Source of the DNA: an uncultured Clostridia bacterium
GTDB lineage: Bacteria; Bacillota; Clostridia; TANB77; CAG-508
Direction: 5' to 3'
Assembly (NCBI GenBank): GCA_934183305.1
Contig: CAKPSF010000001.1
Coordinates: forward strand, 62,001 to 126,000
DNA: 64,000 nucleotides
The notes under the pieces were generated by a model. That model did not search any database. It had not been told where the DNA came from and saw only the letters and a list, made by a program, of their open reading frames with translations. The position numbers and the translations under genes were made by a program. Below, in pieces: positions 9,007-17,833 of this stretch; positions within the stretch are counted from its first letter, which is position 1, and each line of letters starts with the position of its first letter.

Positions 9007-10071
9007 TTATTTTTCTAATGCTAGTTGTATTAATTTATCTAACAATTCGGTATAAGGTATTCCTACATTTTCAAATAATTTAGGATACATACTTATTGTT
9101 GTAAATCCTGGTAATGTATTTATTTCATTTATATAGATTTCATCTGTTTTTTCATTAGCAAAAAAGTCTACTCTTGATAAACCTTTTCCATCTATTGCTT
9201 TAAATGCTTTTATTGCTAAATCTCTTATTCTGTTAGACATTTCTTTTGGCAAATCTGCTGGTATTAATACTTTTGATTCTTGATTTTTATATTTAGCATC
9301 AAATGTATAGAAGGATTCTGCTGGTTTAATTTCTCCAACACAAGATGATATAACATCTTCATTTCCTAATACTGCACATTCAACTTCTTTTCCAACTATT
9401 CCTTCTTCTATTAATACTTTTTTATCAAAGTTCGAAGCATATTCAATTGCTTTTTTTAGTTCTTCTATGTTTGTAACTTTATTAATTCCAACACTTGAAC
9501 CAGAGTTTGAAGGTTTTACAAACATTGGATAAGATAAGCTTTTTTCTATTTTTATAGCAACTTCATTTAAATTTACTATTTCTTCATTAAATTCTTTATC
9601 TATATAAATATATCCCTCTTCATATTTTCTTACATATTCATATTTGGCTTGTTTTATATTTGCTTTTTCAAAAATAATTTTTGTGTATACTTTATCCATT
9701 CCAACACTTGATGCTAGTATTCCACAACCTACATATGGAACTTTAAACATTTCAAATAATCCTTGAATAGAACCATCTTCTCCGCCAAGTCCATGTAATA
9801 CTGGAAATATTACATCAACATTTTTTACTATTCTTTCTATATTGTCTATTGGTTTTATATCGTTAGATACATCTGCATCTATATCTAAAATTTCTATTTC
9901 TTCAAGAGCCCTTTCATATGTATACCATTTTCCGTTTTTATCAATATATATAGGAGTAATTTCATATTTTTCTTTATTTAAGTTTTTTATAACTGATGTT
10001 CCTGAAACTTTTGAAACATCATGTTCTGATGAGACACCTCCAAATATTACACCTATTCTTAACTTTTCCAT
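9007..10071 (-). CDS. ddl: D-alanine--D-alanine ligase
   Basis: This cytoplasmic ATP-grasp enzyme joins two D-alanines for the peptidoglycan stem peptide. GLGGEDGSIQG (about residue 94), KPSNSGSSVGI (about 186) and INEINTLPGFT near the end are the family hallmarks; length 354 aa is typical. The omega-loop has FYTFDAKY, the tyrosine form of D-Ala-D-Ala ligases, not the histidine form of vancomycin-type D-Ala-D-Lac ligases. It follows murF by 10 bases, so product and user of the dipeptide are made from one transcript. A strong hairpin terminator follows. Confidence 0.96.
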   Translation of the reverse strand: MEKLRIGVIFGGVSSEHDVSKVSGTSVIKNLNKEKYEITPIYIDKNGKWYTYERALEEIEILDIDADVSNDIKPIDNIERIVKNVDVIFPVLHGLGGEDGSIQGLFEMFKVPYVGCGILASSVGMDKVYTKIIFEKANIKQAKYEYVRKYEEGYIYIDKEFNEEIVNLNEVAIKIEKSLSYPMFVKPSNSGSSVGINKVTNIEELKKAIEYASNFDKKVLIEEGIVGKEVECAVLGNEDVISSCVGEIKPAESFYTFDAKYKNQESKVLIPADLPKEMSNRIRDLAIKAFKAIDGKGLSRVDFFANEKTDEIYINEINTLPGFTTISMYPKLFENVGIPYTELLDKLIQLALEK

Positions 10072-10081
10072 AATTACCTCC

Positions 10082-11461
10082 TTATTTTATAGCATCTACT
10101 ATCTCTTCAAAATGCATTCCATTAGATGCTTTCACCAACACTATATCTTTTGGTTTTATTATTCCTTGTAATTTTTTTATAGCCTCTTCATTTGTTTTAA
10201 ATGAATATTCTTCTATATTTTTATCTTTTACTATATTGTTAATATTTTGTGCTTCCGTTCCAACTGTAATTAGTATATTCACATTATTCTTTACAACTTC
10301 TTCTCCAATAAGTTCATGCATTTGTTTAGAAAATTTTCCTAATTCTAGCACATCTCCTAATACTGCTATTTTTCTATCTGCTTTAACTGAATTCAAATAT
10401 TCTAATGCTGCTTTTGTAGATTCGTAACTTGCATTATATGAATCATTTATAATTGTAGCATTGTCTTTTGTTTGTAATATTTCCATTCTTCTTTTAGTAA
10501 GTGAAAATGTTTTTATTCCTTTAATTATATTTTCAATATCTATATTATATTCTAGTCCAACTGCAATTGCCGCTAAACTATTATACACAAAATGTTTTCC
10601 TCCAACTGGAACTTCCACTTTGTATTTCTTTTTATTCAATTCAATTTCAAAAGCACTGCTATTTTCCAATATTTCTACGTTAGTAGCATCTAAATCACTT
10701 TTGTTTTCTATTGCATATGTAATATGTTTGTGTTTATCTTTGTTATCTCTATTCCACATATTTAATAAATCATTGTCGTTATTTATTATCAAGCTTCCAT
10801 TTGGTGCTAAGCCTTCTAATATTTCAAGTTTTGCTTTTAAAATGTTTTCTCTAGACCCTAGTTCTCCAATATGTGAACTTCCTATTATAGTAATTACAGC
10901 TGTTGTTGGTTTTGCAATATTAGTAAGTAAACTTATTTCTCCAAATGCACTCATTCCCATTTCTAAAACCATTGCATTGTGGTCTTTTAGCTTCAAAATT
11001 GTAAGTGGAAGTCCTATTTCATTGTTATAATTTCCTTCAGTTTTTAAAACATTAAATTCTGTTGATAGTACACTGGCAATTAAATCTTTTGTACTTGTTT
11101 TTCCAACACTGCCTGTTACTCCTATTACAGGTATATTATATAAACTTCTTTTATATTTTGCTAATACTTGAATAGCCTCAACCACATTATCAACAACAAT
11201 AATAAACTTATCACTACATTCTTTTATATCTTCTTCATTTATTTTTATATCTTGTAGAATGCATCCTTTGGCTCCATTTTCAAAAGCTTGTTTATAGAAA
11301 TTACTACCATTAAACCTCTCGCCTTTTATTCCTAAATATATATCACCTGTTTTTATTTCTCTTGTATCTTTAGAAAAACTTTCGCAAATTTCGTTTTCGT
11401 TTCCACATATTAATTCTCCATTACATTCTCTTAAAATATCTTTTACTAATATACTTTTCAT
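10082..11461 (-). CDS. murF: UDP-MurNAc-tripeptide--D-alanyl-D-alanine ligase
   Basis: MurF adds D-Ala-D-Ala to the UDP-MurNAc tripeptide, the last cytoplasmic step of the cell-wall precursor. The Mur ligase ATP loop is VIGVTGSVGKTSTKD at about residue 107; LEMGMSAFGEI, NNDNDLL and INDSYNASYEST follow in the canonical order, with the C-terminal domain ending VLVKASNGMHFE. Length 459 aa is usual. It is the first gene of a two-gene operon with ddl. Confidence 0.96.
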   Translation of the reverse strand: MKSILVKDILRECNGELICGNENEICESFSKDTREIKTGDIYLGIKGERFNGSNFYKQAFENGAKGCILQDIKINEEDIKECSDKFIIVVDNVVEAIQVLAKYKRSLYNIPVIGVTGSVGKTSTKDLIASVLSTEFNVLKTEGNYNNEIGLPLTILKLKDHNAMVLEMGMSAFGEISLLTNIAKPTTAVITIIGSSHIGELGSRENILKAKLEILEGLAPNGSLIINNDNDLLNMWNRDNKDKHKHITYAIENKSDLDATNVEILENSSAFEIELNKKKYKVEVPVGGKHFVYNSLAAIAVGLEYNIDIENIIKGIKTFSLTKRRMEILQTKDNATIINDSYNASYESTKAALEYLNSVKADRKIAVLGDVLELGKFSKQMHELIGEEVVKNNVNILITVGTEAQNINNIVKDKNIEEYSFKTNEEAIKKLQGIIKPKDIVLVKASNGMHFEEIVDAIK

Positions 11462-11543
11462 CTTATACCTCTTATAGTTTTTATATATTATATGATAGAA
11501 AATTAATTATTACAATATGTATATATGTGATTTTATAAAATAA

Positions 11544-11584
11544 AAATGCAATGAGTAATTAACTATCAACTACTCACTGCATTT
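11544..11584 (-). terminator. Terminator after the SASP gene
   Basis: Fourteen-bp stem (AAATGCAATGAGTA against TACTCACTGCATTT, one G-U pair), loop 13, followed on the minus strand by TTTTATTTTA. It starts 19 bases after the SASP stop. Confidence 0.85.
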
Positions 11585-11602
11585 CATTTTTTAGAATTAT
11601 AC

Positions 11603-11770
11603 TTATACTTTTCTATTTGCTATTTCTATTGCTTTTGTTACTATATTTCCACAATCTTTTGATGAAACATTTTGCCATCCACCATCTCTTTTCACTGTGT
11701 CATATACTCCTAATTCTTTTGCAATTTCTTCTTTCAATTTGTCAGTCATAATATTTGTTTTTCTAGACAT
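11603..11770 (-). CDS. Small acid-soluble spore protein, alpha/beta type
   Basis: This 55-aa protein is made in the forespore, coats spore DNA and protects it from UV and other damage. The sequence MSRKTNIMTDKLKEEIAKEL continues GVYDTVKRDGGW and ends GNIVTKAIEIANRKV, the layout of clostridial alpha/beta SASPs: the EIAKELG block carries the germination-protease site region, and the C-terminal helix follows an N-V/I-K-A pattern. AGGAGG lies 6 bases ahead of the ATG. It stands alone, with a strong terminator behind it, as expected for a highly expressed sigma-G gene; I could not pick out a convincing sigma-G promoter by eye. Confidence 0.9.
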   Translation of the reverse strand: MSRKTNIMTDKLKEEIAKELGVYDTVKRDGGWQNVSSKDCGNIVTKAIEIANRKV

Positions 11771-11894
11771 ATTGTCCTCCTTTTAATTCAAATAAATAAA
11801 TTATAATTATAAATATCATATAATATTACAATTTATCTTATTTATATTATTAGGAGATTTTTATTTTTTATTTTAACAATTTTTTCAATTAGAA

Positions 11895-13256
11895 TTATTG
11901 TGTTAAAACTCCATTTGCGCTTTCTATTATTACTAATATATCCTCTACTTTTCCTGTTTTGGCATTTACATATAGTAGAAAGTCTCTATCTTCTACTTTT
12001 CCTTTTACTTCCCAACAAAAGATTTCTGTTTTAAATTCTGTTGGTATAATTGCAAGTCTTGTGTTTTCTATTTTTAAGTTATCATTTGCCATTTTCGTTG
12101 CTTGGTTACTAGAAATTATATTTGTTTTATTTATATTTCTTTTTTCATGATTATTTAAATATCCTGTTGTTTCTATTCCTAGAATATCACCATTGTCTAA
12201 AGCTATCTTAACTTTTATTAAGTCTGCATATACTATTACATCATCTTCCTCATATGCATAATTTATTGTTAAAACTCCTGACTCTTTTGTATAGTACGTC
12301 TTTTTCATGTTTTTAAAACCTTTTTCTTCTAAAAATTTTAGTGCCATTTTATCTGCTTCTTCTATACTTATTTTTTCTTCAGTAACATTTCTGTTATAGG
12401 TCATAAATAATATATGCCCACCTTTTTGAGTAATTGCTATTGTTATATTTTCGTTTTGATTTGTTTCTATTTCAAATGTATATACTTTTATTTCTCCGTT
12501 TTCAGACAAGCCTTTTTGGTTTACTTGCTTTATATTATCTTCTCCAGCAAATTCTATTGCTATTTTTTTTGCATCTTCTTCTGTTATGTCTGAACCTGTT
12601 AAACCTTTTTTCTCTGAATTTGTCATGTGTTCTGAATAAGCTCCATCATAAATTAATCCATCATATTCTTTAAAATTATCTTCTATGTTACTAAAGCTAT
12701 CTTTTGACGGATTATCTATCTCTTTATTAAACATTATAGAACCAGTATTCTCTAACTCTTTCCAGTTTAAAGTACCATTACTAACTTCTATTAATAATTG
12801 ATTTAAAGTATTATTAACTTCTGTACTATAATTGTATAAATCTTTTAAATTATCAAGTTCTTTTTGTGTTAAATTCTCATTTTTTATACTTTTTCTTGCT
12901 AGACTATAACTATAATCGCTTACTTGATTTAAGAATTTTTGCGTATTAGATAAACCTTCGTTTGAAATTGGTATTTGTGATAAATATACTTGTGATAAAT
13001 TTGCTTCTCTCCAAATATACATTAATGTTTCTGCACTTTGTTGTGAATCATTTGTAATTAATGATTTAGCTAAATAATTTTCAACGCTCCCCATTTCATC
13101 TACAAGTTCATAAAATGCCATATTATATTTATTATTAGATACTCTCATATATTTTTTTTGGTTTTGATATGCAAATGCAATTCCGCAAATACTAATTACC
13201 AATAAGATAACACTAATAGTTAAAATATGCTTTTTTTCAAATTCTTTTAAACTCAT
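11895..13256 (-). CDS. ypeB: Spore germination protein YpeB
   Basis: YpeB is a membrane-anchored inner-spore protein that stabilises the cortex-lytic enzyme SleB. The 453-aa sequence starts with one transmembrane anchor (about residues 13-29), then a helical region, then three PepSY-like beta modules in the C-terminal half (for example EEADKMALKFLEEKGF and ISSNQATKMANDN). The order matches Bacillus YpeB. The usual partner sleB is not next to it; on the upstream side the neighbouring gene is a glycosyltransferase on the other strand. Confidence 0.9.
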   Translation of the reverse strand: MSLKEFEKKHILTISVILLVISICGIAFAYQNQKKYMRVSNNKYNMAFYELVDEMGSVENYLAKSLITNDSQQSAETLMYIWREANLSQVYLSQIPISNEGLSNTQKFLNQVSDYSYSLARKSIKNENLTQKELDNLKDLYNYSTEVNNTLNQLLIEVSNGTLNWKELENTGSIMFNKEIDNPSKDSFSNIEDNFKEYDGLIYDGAYSEHMTNSEKKGLTGSDITEEDAKKIAIEFAGEDNIKQVNQKGLSENGEIKVYTFEIETNQNENITIAITQKGGHILFMTYNRNVTEEKISIEEADKMALKFLEEKGFKNMKKTYYTKESGVLTINYAYEEDDVIVYADLIKVKIALDNGDILGIETTGYLNNHEKRNINKTNIISSNQATKMANDNLKIENTRLAIIPTEFKTEIFCWEVKGKVEDRDFLLYVNAKTGKVEDILVIIESANGVLTQ

Positions 13257-13319
13257 TTTTTCACCTCATTTATACTTGATAATATTTTTTCATTAATTTT
13301 GAAAAATATTACAATTTTT

Positions 13320-13348
13320 TTGATATTTTTAAATTTATATGATAAAAT
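13320..13348 (+). promoter_or_regulatory. Promoter of the glycolipid glycosyltransferase
   Basis: TTGATA (13320-13325), 17-base spacer, TAAAAT (13343-13348), about 30 bases before the ATG at 13378. Confidence 0.55.
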
Positions 13349-13377
13349 TTTCATTAGAAAATTACAAAGGAGATTTT

Positions 13378-14502
13378 ATGAAAAAGATTTTAATATTTTA
13401 TGGTTCTTATGGTGGTGGACATTTATCTGCTGCTAAGTCTATAAAAGAATATATAGAAAATAATTTTGAAGACACACAAATTGAAATGATTGATTGTGTT
13501 AAGTACGTAAATAAGGCATTTAATAAAATTACTACAAAAGCATATGAGGAGTTTGCTAAAAAAGCTCCTGAAATATGGGGATTTATGTATAAACAATCAG
13601 AACATGGACCAATAGCCAAAATATCTAGTGATTCAAATAAACTTATGGCATTAAAACTAAATAAGATTTTGCAAGAATTTGATCCGGATTATGTTATATC
13701 TACTCACCCTTTTAGTAGCCAAATGTGTGCTTATTTAAAGAAAAAAGGGAAAGCTAGTTTTAAACTTGCAACAATTTTAACAGATTATGCTCCACATGAC
13801 CAATGGTTATTATATCCAGAATATGTTGACTATTTTTTCGTTGCACATTCAGGAATGAGAGACCAACTTCTATTAAAAGGTATTGACTCTACTAAAGTAT
13901 TTGCAACAGGCATACCACTTTCTAATAGATTTTTAAAACAGTATGATAGAAATGAAATTTTAAAAGAATTTAATTTGGATGATTCTAAAAAAACTGTTTT
14001 ATTCTTTGCCGGTGGAGAATTTGGACTTGGAAAAAACACCACTCTAGAAATTTTAAGAACATTTGCAGAGGATTTCAAAGATTTACAAATAGTTGCAATA
14101 GCTGGTAGAAACCAATCAATGAAAGAACATTTCGAACAGATTGTTAAAGAAAGCTCAAGAGAAGATTCAATAAAAGTTTTAGATTATACAAATATGGTTC
14201 CAGAGCTCATGAGTATATCAAGCGCCGTAGTAACCAAACCTGGTGGACTTACAACAACAGAAAGTTTAGCATCTGGATTACCAATTATAGTTATAAACCC
14301 AATTCCAGGTCAAGAAGAAGAAAATGCGGAGCTTCTAGAAAATAGCGGTGTTGCAATTTGGCTTAAAAAAGACTCTAATGTAAAAGAAGTTTTAGAAAAT
14401 ATATTCAATAATCCTGAAAAATTAAATTCTATGAAGGAAAAAACAAAATTACTTGCTAAACCTCATTCTACACAAGAAATATGTGAAATAATTTTTAAAT
14501 AA
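13378..14502 (+). CDS. MGDG synthase/UgtP-family diacylglycerol glycosyltransferase
   Basis: This GT28-type enzyme probably transfers sugar from a UDP-sugar to diacylglycerol, giving membrane glycolipids. The N-terminal MGDG-synthase domain has GSYGGGHLSAA (residues 8-18); the C-terminal nucleotide-sugar domain has VTKPGGLTTTESLASGLP and NPIPGQEEENAE, which match the family closely. The start at 13378 is chosen because AAAGGAG sits 6 bases upstream; an earlier in-frame ATG lies within the promoter. Length is 374 aa. UgtP-like proteins may also glycosylate other lipids, so the exact acceptor is open. Confidence 0.9.
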   Translation: MKKILIFYGSYGGGHLSAAKSIKEYIENNFEDTQIEMIDCVKYVNKAFNKITTKAYEEFAKKAPEIWGFMYKQSEHGPIAKISSDSNKLMALKLNKILQEFDPDYVISTHPFSSQMCAYLKKKGKASFKLATILTDYAPHDQWLLYPEYVDYFFVAHSGMRDQLLLKGIDSTKVFATGIPLSNRFLKQYDRNEILKEFNLDDSKKTVLFFAGGEFGLGKNTTLEILRTFAEDFKDLQIVAIAGRNQSMKEHFEQIVKESSREDSIKVLDYTNMVPELMSISSAVVTKPGGLTTTESLASGLPIIVINPIPGQEEENAELLENSGVAIWLKKDSNVKEVLENIFNNPEKLNSMKEKTKLLAKPHSTQEICEIIFK

Positions 14503-14514
14503 TAGCAATAATAA

Positions 14515-14545
14515 AAATCACTCATATTATATATATGGGTGATTT
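14515..14545 (+). terminator. Terminator after the glycosyltransferase
   Basis: Stem AAATCACTCAT/ATGGGTGATTT with a 9-base loop, then a U run to 14548. The start of the next small gene lies two bases beyond the U run. Confidence 0.75.
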
Positions 14546-14549
14546 TTTA

Positions 14550-14756
14550 ATGTCTTGTTTATCTAATAAATCAAGTTGTGAACTTGTATATCTTGCTAGT
14601 AGTTTTGCAATTGCTTTATCTAAAGGTTTAGATTGTGATGAGATAAATATTTTAGCAGCTTTTCTTACTACTGTTGGCGATAATCTTTCAATAATTGCAG
14701 CTCAATGTTCTTCAAATACGAATAATAAAGATGACAACTTAAATATTTCTTGTTAA
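14550..14756 (+). CDS. Small conserved clostridial protein, possibly DUF6774-like
   Basis: This 68-aa protein (MSCLSNKSSCELVYLASSFA to the C-terminal cysteine) resembles short clostridial proteins with a helix-rich core LSKGLDCDEINILAAFLTTV and a following GDNLSIIAAQ. The start at 14550 is chosen to fall after the terminator; GGGTGA (14537-14542), inside the terminator stem, is its only possible Shine-Dalgarno. Function is unknown. It converges on recR with a two-base gap between stop codons. Confidence 0.55.
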   Translation: MSCLSNKSSCELVYLASSFAIALSKGLDCDEINILAAFLTTVGDNLSIIAAQCSSNTNNKDDNLNISC

Positions 14757-14758
14757 TA

Positions 14759-15355
14759 TTATAATTCTCTTCTTCCTTCTAATGCTTTGGACAAGGTTAT
14801 TTCATCTGTATACTCTAAATCTCCACCTATTGGAATTCCATGTGCAATTCTTGTAATTGTTACACCTAATGGTTTTAATAATTTAGAAATATACATTGCA
14901 GTTGCTTCACCTTCCACTCTTGGATTTGTTGCTAATATTACCTCTTTTGTTTCTGGAGTAATCCTTGCTAACAATTCTTTTATTTTAATGTCATCTGGTC
15001 CAATTCCATTCATAGGTGATATTGAACCATGTAACACATGATAAACTCCTTTATATTCATGAGTTCTTTCTATTGCAATTATATCTCTAACATCTTCTAC
15101 AACACATATTGTATTTTCATCTCTTTTAGGATTAGAACATATTATACATGGATCTGTATCTGAAATATTAAAGCATTTTGAGCAATATTTTAAATTCGCT
15201 TTAGCATTTTTTATTGAGTTAATAAATTCATTAGTTTCTTCTTCTGAAGAATTTAAAATATAAAAAGCAAGCCTAGCAGCCGTTTTATGCCCTATGCTTG
15301 GTAATTTTTCAAAACTTTCAATTAATTTTTCAATCGATGGTGAGTAGTAGCTCAT
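14759..15355 (-). CDS. recR: Recombination mediator RecR
   Basis: RecR works with RecF/RecO to load RecA on gapped DNA. The 198-aa protein has the N-terminal helix-hairpin-helix (KLPSIGHKTAARLAFYIL), the four-cysteine zinc finger (CSKC and CIIC, residues about 57-72), and the Toprim domain starting ICVVEDVRD with HVLHGSISPMNGIGPDD. It is the last gene of the ffs-dnaX-ybaB-recR cluster, the same order as in Bacillus. Confidence 0.97.
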   Translation of the reverse strand: MSYYSPSIEKLIESFEKLPSIGHKTAARLAFYILNSSEEETNEFINSIKNAKANLKYCSKCFNISDTDPCIICSNPKRDENTICVVEDVRDIIAIERTHEYKGVYHVLHGSISPMNGIGPDDIKIKELLARITPETKEVILATNPRVEGEATAMYISKLLKPLGVTITRIAHGIPIGGDLEYTDEITLSKALEGRREL

Positions 15356-15387
15356 AAGCTTTCTCCTTAAGACTTAAATCTATTGTC

Positions 15388-15732
15388 CTACATTAATCCT
15401 GGAATATTGTATTTACCAAATTGTTGTGCTTGTGCAGAATCAACTTTTCTTAAAGCTTCATTTACACAAGTAATTATTAAATCTTGTAACATTTCAACAT
15501 CATCTGGATCAACTATATCTTTTTGTAGTTTTATTTCTTTTATTTGTTTATCTCCAGATACTTTAACAGATATTGCTCCACCGCCAGCTGTTGCTTCAAA
15601 ATCTCTTGAAACTAATTCCTCTTGAGATTTTTCCATATCTGCTTGCATTTTTTTTGCTTCTTTCATTAATTGGTTGATATTCATTCCGCCAAATCCTCCC
15701 ATACCGCCTGGGAATCCTCCTCTTTTTGCCAT
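15388..15732 (-). CDS. YbaB/EbfC nucleoid-associated protein
   Basis: YbaB proteins are small dimeric DNA-binding proteins associated with the nucleoid. The 114-aa sequence has a Gly/Met/Phe-rich N-terminus, then NINQLMKEAKKMQADMEK, and the conserved TAGGGAISVKVSGD and LQDLIITCVNEALRK. The start MAKRGGF at 15732 is chosen because AAGGAGG lies 8 bases upstream; an ATG eight codons earlier lacks one. It sits between dnaX and recR, as in most Firmicutes. Confidence 0.93.
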   Translation of the reverse strand: MAKRGGFPGGMGGFGGMNINQLMKEAKKMQADMEKSQEELVSRDFEATAGGGAISVKVSGDKQIKEIKLQKDIVDPDDVEMLQDLIITCVNEALRKVDSAQAQQFGKYNIPGLM

Positions 15733-15790
15733 TAAAATTTCCTCCTTAAAATTCATTTTATATTTTTATACAAATTAATATCATTATTAA

Positions 15791-15970
15791 ATGAATTGGT
15801 AATTAAAATTTATTAATTTTTCAATTCAATACACCTTCTACAAATTCTAAAATTTCAAAAATGAGCCTCTCCAAAGAACAAGTTTTTGCACCCTCATTTA
15901 TAAAATTTAAGAATTTGTTCGAAGGCTCCTATCATATTCAAAAGTTAATAAATTTTAATTACCAATTCAT
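15791..15970. repeat. 180-bp palindromic element with 26-bp perfect terminal inverted repeats
   Basis: The left end (15791-15816) and right end (15945-15970) are exact reverse complements over 26 bases, starting ATGAATTGGTAATTAAAA. The interior is also an imperfect inverted repeat (CAAATTCTAAAATTTC at 15841-15856 against the 15900s; CACCTTC against GAAGGCTC), leaving a central loop of about 25 bases. It has no coding capacity. A MITE-type element or a folded RNA between ybaB and dnaX would both fit. Confidence 0.8.
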
Positions 15971-15996
15971 ACTTTAAGAATATGTTAAATTACTCT

Positions 15997-17607
15997 TTAT
16001 TCTATAACATTAAATGGAATATCCAAACTACTCATAATTCCTTCAACACTATTATCTTGTTTTTGTGTATTTTCATTTGCCTTTAAATCAATATATTTTA
16101 TATTCATTTCCTTACCAGATGCCATTGATACAGCCTTTATAAGTTCATTTTTATTTTCTGGCATATCTAACATTCTCTGTCTAAACTCTGTAAGTCCATT
16201 TGGAAATTCAATTCCTATTGTCATATCGTTTATTTCTACTGCGTTTGTGTTTAAAAGATTAGTATATAACATTATTTTACCATTACTCTTTAATTCATTT
16301 ATTATATTAGGCCATTGTTTCGTAATTGGTCCTGCTTGTATATTTAATTTTTTTTCATTATCTTGTTTATTGTGTGCAACTCCAGAATTTGAATTGACTG
16401 CTAAAGTACTTTTCATATTTGCTATATTGCTACTTCTTGGTTGTTGTACATTATTTACAGTAATTCCATTTTTGATTTTATCTTCTAATTGCTCAATTCT
16501 TCTTTCTAAATCACTATTAGAATTTCCTGTTTCTTTGTTGCATAGTTTTATTAATCCAGCTTGGAAAATTATAAGTTTTTGAGAAGATGTTTTTATATCA
16601 TTTGCAAGTTCAGATAAACTATATACTATTCCTAGTAATCTATCTTTATCTGTTTTTTCACATATAATTGCTATTTTTTTCAAGTCTTCTTCAGAATACA
16701 AATCTAATTTCCCACTTGTTTTATATATAAGCAAATCTTTTGCAAATTTTATAAGTTCCCATACAAAATTTGTTACGTCTTTTCCTTCGTCAAGTACTTT
16801 TCCAATATTTTCTAGTACACTTTCAATATTATACTCTATAATTCCACTTAAGATATTTTCTACACATTCTAGTTTTGGGATTCCAACTAATTCTTTTATA
16901 TAATTGTCATCAATATTATTTACTCCATCTTGTACACATCTTTCAAGTATACTTAAGGCATCTCTCATTGCGCCTTCTGAAAGTACAGCTATTGTATTTA
17001 AAGCTCCCTCTGTTATTTCTATTTTAGCTTCTTTACAAACAATTTTTAATCTTTTAATTATGTTTTCATTTGATATTCTTTTAAAGTCAAAACGTTGACA
17101 TCTTGAAAGAATTGTCGCTGGTAATTTTTGAGGTTCTGTAGTTGCTAAAATAAATTTTACATGCTCTGGTGGTTCTTCTAATGTTTTTAAAAGAGCATTA
17201 AAAGCACCTGTTGATAACATATGTACCTCATCTATTATATATACTCTGTACTTTGCAACTGTTGGTAAGAAGTTTACTTCTTCACGAATAGTTCTAATAT
17301 CTTCAACACTATTATTTGAAGCAGCATCCATTTCAACAACATCTGTTATGGCTCCAGACATTATTCCTTTGCATATTTCACATTCATTGCATGGTTCCCC
17401 ATCTTTAGGATTCAAACAGTTTATAGCTCTAGCCAATATTTTGGCAGCTGAAGTTTTTCCTGTTCCACGTCCACCATTAAAAAGATATGCATGTCCAACT
17501 CTATTAGACATTATTTGATTTTTTAATGTTTTTGTTATGTGTTCTTGACCTACCATTTCCCCAAATGTTTTTGGTCTAAATTCTCTATATAATGCTGTAT
17601 ATGCCAT
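15997..17607 (-). CDS. dnaX: DNA polymerase III subunits gamma/tau
   Basis: DnaX is the motor of the clamp loader. The 536-aa protein has Walker A GGRGTGKTSAAK (about residue 46), the four-Cys zinc module (CLNPKDGEPCNECEIC), Walker B VYIIDEVHML, sensor LLKTLEEPPEH and SRC arginine-finger motif ILSRCQRFDF. The tau-type C-terminal region is shorter and less conserved. The start MAYTALYREF at 17607 is chosen because the ATG four codons earlier overlaps the Shine-Dalgarno AAAGGA. Between it and ybaB lies the 180-bp palindromic element. Confidence 0.96.
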   Translation of the reverse strand: MAYTALYREFRPKTFGEMVGQEHITKTLKNQIMSNRVGHAYLFNGGRGTGKTSAAKILARAINCLNPKDGEPCNECEICKGIMSGAITDVVEMDAASNNSVEDIRTIREEVNFLPTVAKYRVYIIDEVHMLSTGAFNALLKTLEEPPEHVKFILATTEPQKLPATILSRCQRFDFKRISNENIIKRLKIVCKEAKIEITEGALNTIAVLSEGAMRDALSILERCVQDGVNNIDDNYIKELVGIPKLECVENILSGIIEYNIESVLENIGKVLDEGKDVTNFVWELIKFAKDLLIYKTSGKLDLYSEEDLKKIAIICEKTDKDRLLGIVYSLSELANDIKTSSQKLIIFQAGLIKLCNKETGNSNSDLERRIEQLEDKIKNGITVNNVQQPRSSNIANMKSTLAVNSNSGVAHNKQDNEKKLNIQAGPITKQWPNIINELKSNGKIMLYTNLLNTNAVEINDMTIGIEFPNGLTEFRQRMLDMPENKNELIKAVSMASGKEMNIKYIDLKANENTQKQDNSVEGIMSSLDIPFNVIE

Positions 17608-17641
17608 ATTATTCAACATCCTTTAATTTCACATTTTAAAG

Positions 17642-17766
17642 ATTTAGCTCCTCTATGGAAAGTATAATATTGCATAAATACACTACTTATTGCTGCTTCC
17701 TTCCGGACCTGACAAGGTTCATAGCTTTTTATCAAAATATACTCTCCATACAAGAGCTAATCTAAA
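17642..17766 (-). ncRNA. ffs: Signal recognition particle RNA (small bacterial type)
   Basis: The minus strand contains the SRP domain IV hallmark GTCAGGTCCGGAAGGAAGCA, with the GGAA tetraloop region and asymmetric internal loop. The ends pair: TTAGCTCTTGTATGGA near the 5' end with TCCATAGAGGAGCTAA near the 3' end, giving the long rod of the small SRP RNA. A consensus promoter sits just upstream (17776-17804). The location immediately before dnaX matches Bacillus scr-dnaX. The RNA binds Ffh and targets nascent membrane proteins. Confidence 0.96.
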
Positions 17767-17775
17767 ACCACTCTT

Positions 17776-17804
17776 ATTATATAATTTAATATATAATTTA
17801 TCAA
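17776..17804 (-). promoter_or_regulatory. Promoter of the SRP RNA gene
   Basis: Minus strand TTGATA (17799-17804), 17-base spacer, TATAAT (17776-17781), about 8 bases before the RNA 5' end. Confidence 0.75.
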
Positions 17805-17833
17805 GTATTTTTTATTATAATTTAATTTTTAGT

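Noticed and set aside
9007..10071. Vancomycin-resistance D-Ala-D-Lac ligase
   Set aside because: The omega-loop has the tyrosine form (FYTFDAKY) and there are no vanH or vanX neighbours.
10461..11030. 189-codon open frame on the plus strand
   Set aside because: Antisense shadow of murF; hydrophobic composition is the usual result of reading an AT-rich gene backwards.
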